From positions 170,162 through 234,161 of the forward strand of contig NZ_SEBR01000003.1 in the NCBI RefSeq assembly GCF_004295795.1: 64,000 bases of DNA, read 5' to 3'. Positions 63,826 through 64,000 of the stretch are shown in pieces. Both the position numbers and the translations under genes were made by a program. The stretch's first letter is position 1. Every line of letters begins with the position of its first letter. The DNA is from Flavobacterium sp. (lineage in GTDB: Bacteria > Bacteroidota > Bacteroidia > Flavobacteriales > Flavobacteriaceae). Under the pieces are notes generated by a model, which saw nothing but the letters and a program-made list of their open reading frames with translations, did no database searches and was not told the origin of the DNA.

Positions 63826-63929
63826 TTTTAGCCGCAAAAATCTTTTTTCTTCATCAGTTACTGTGAAGCCGGAAATTTTTTTCGCTCTCGAAGCGTAAAT
63901 AAAAAAGCTTCGCTTTTTTTGGTGTTTTT

Positions 63930-64000
63930 CGGCAGCTGCGCTGCCGCAGGCTTTGATTTTGATTCGTCGCCTGCCAGCGGGGCTTACTTTTGCCTCGCCG
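63930..64000 (-). repeat. Intergenic repeat, family III, partial copy at the window end
   Basis: Minus strand begins CGGCGAGGCAAAAGTAAGCC and continues GGCAGGCGACGAA and TCAAAGCC, matching 30311-30358 in the same order. Also contains the perfect hairpin GGCAGC-TGC-GCTGCC (63931-63945). Cut by the window edge. Confidence 0.7.

Overview
The window is chromosomal DNA from a member of the Bacteroidetes, almost certainly a Flavobacteriaceae (Flavobacterium-like) bacterium. Evidence read from the sequence: promoters of the Bacteroidetes type (TTG or TTTG, about 18-20 nt, then TAnnTTTG) stand in front of many genes; several secreted proteins end in a type A C-terminal sorting domain of the type IX secretion system (T9SS); complex I has the short NuoG seen in this group; and Shine-Dalgarno sequences are mostly absent. 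Coding density is high and no phage, transposase or CRISPR array was seen.

Layout. 1-350: 5' part of ribF. 533-7461: three exported zinc metalloproteases (two tandem paralogous reprolysin-like proteins and one M43 protease), all with T9SS tails. 7523-10350: a small exported protein, an AraC regulator, a single-domain response regulator and pth. 10351-11018: gene-free and full of palindromes and a structured repeat. 11019-12598: rplY and prs. 12764-13066: tRNA-Leu(CAA) followed by a 97-bp tandem repeat that copies the tRNA 3' end plus its terminator. 13397-16927: two methionine sulfoxide reductase genes and a Zn/Cd-type P-ATPase. 17108-19697: GH97 alpha-glucosidase-like enzyme and a DUF3828-like protein. 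20134-22263: exported stalk-like repeat protein with an S74 chaperone tail. 22639-24135: NAD(P)H-quinone reductase-like protein, Crp/Fnr-like regulator, small lipoprotein. 24161-31524: a galactan/galactose locus (GntR regulator, galM, two GH53 endo-galactanases, galK, galT). 31590-33957: NarL-type response regulator and its sensor kinase. 34183-38122: a second S74 repeat protein and a T9SS cargo protein. 38303-39855: SDR dehydrogenase and a lipoprotein. 39937-53621: complete nuoA-N operon on the minus strand, with one unrelated gene inserted between nuoF and nuoG. 54012-56089: cold shock protein and aspS. 56090-57031: gene-free, with a 223-bp tandem duplication and another structured repeat. 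57032-58581: TlpA-like thioredoxin and a MORN-type protein. 58632-63447: an apparent siderophore/iron uptake operon (TonB receptor, two small membrane proteins, PepSY-type membrane protein). 63448-64000: regulatory region and repeats.

How it fits together. The galactan locus is a compact pathway: lipoprotein and exported GH53 enzymes cut galactan, the epimerase GalM feeds GalK, and GalT enters the Leloir pathway; a divergent GntR-family protein is the obvious regulator. The nuo operon supplies NADH dehydrogenase. The TonB receptor operon has a promoter with an adjacent perfect palindrome that fits iron control.

The most interesting non-coding signal is a set of dispersed intergenic repeats. 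One family (10511-10664, 56582-56733, 63672-63825) keeps its flanks and an 18-nt loop constant while its long internal stem changes sequence but stays paired. That pattern argues for selection on structure. Two further repeat families lie around 13163, 29874, 30144 and 63930.
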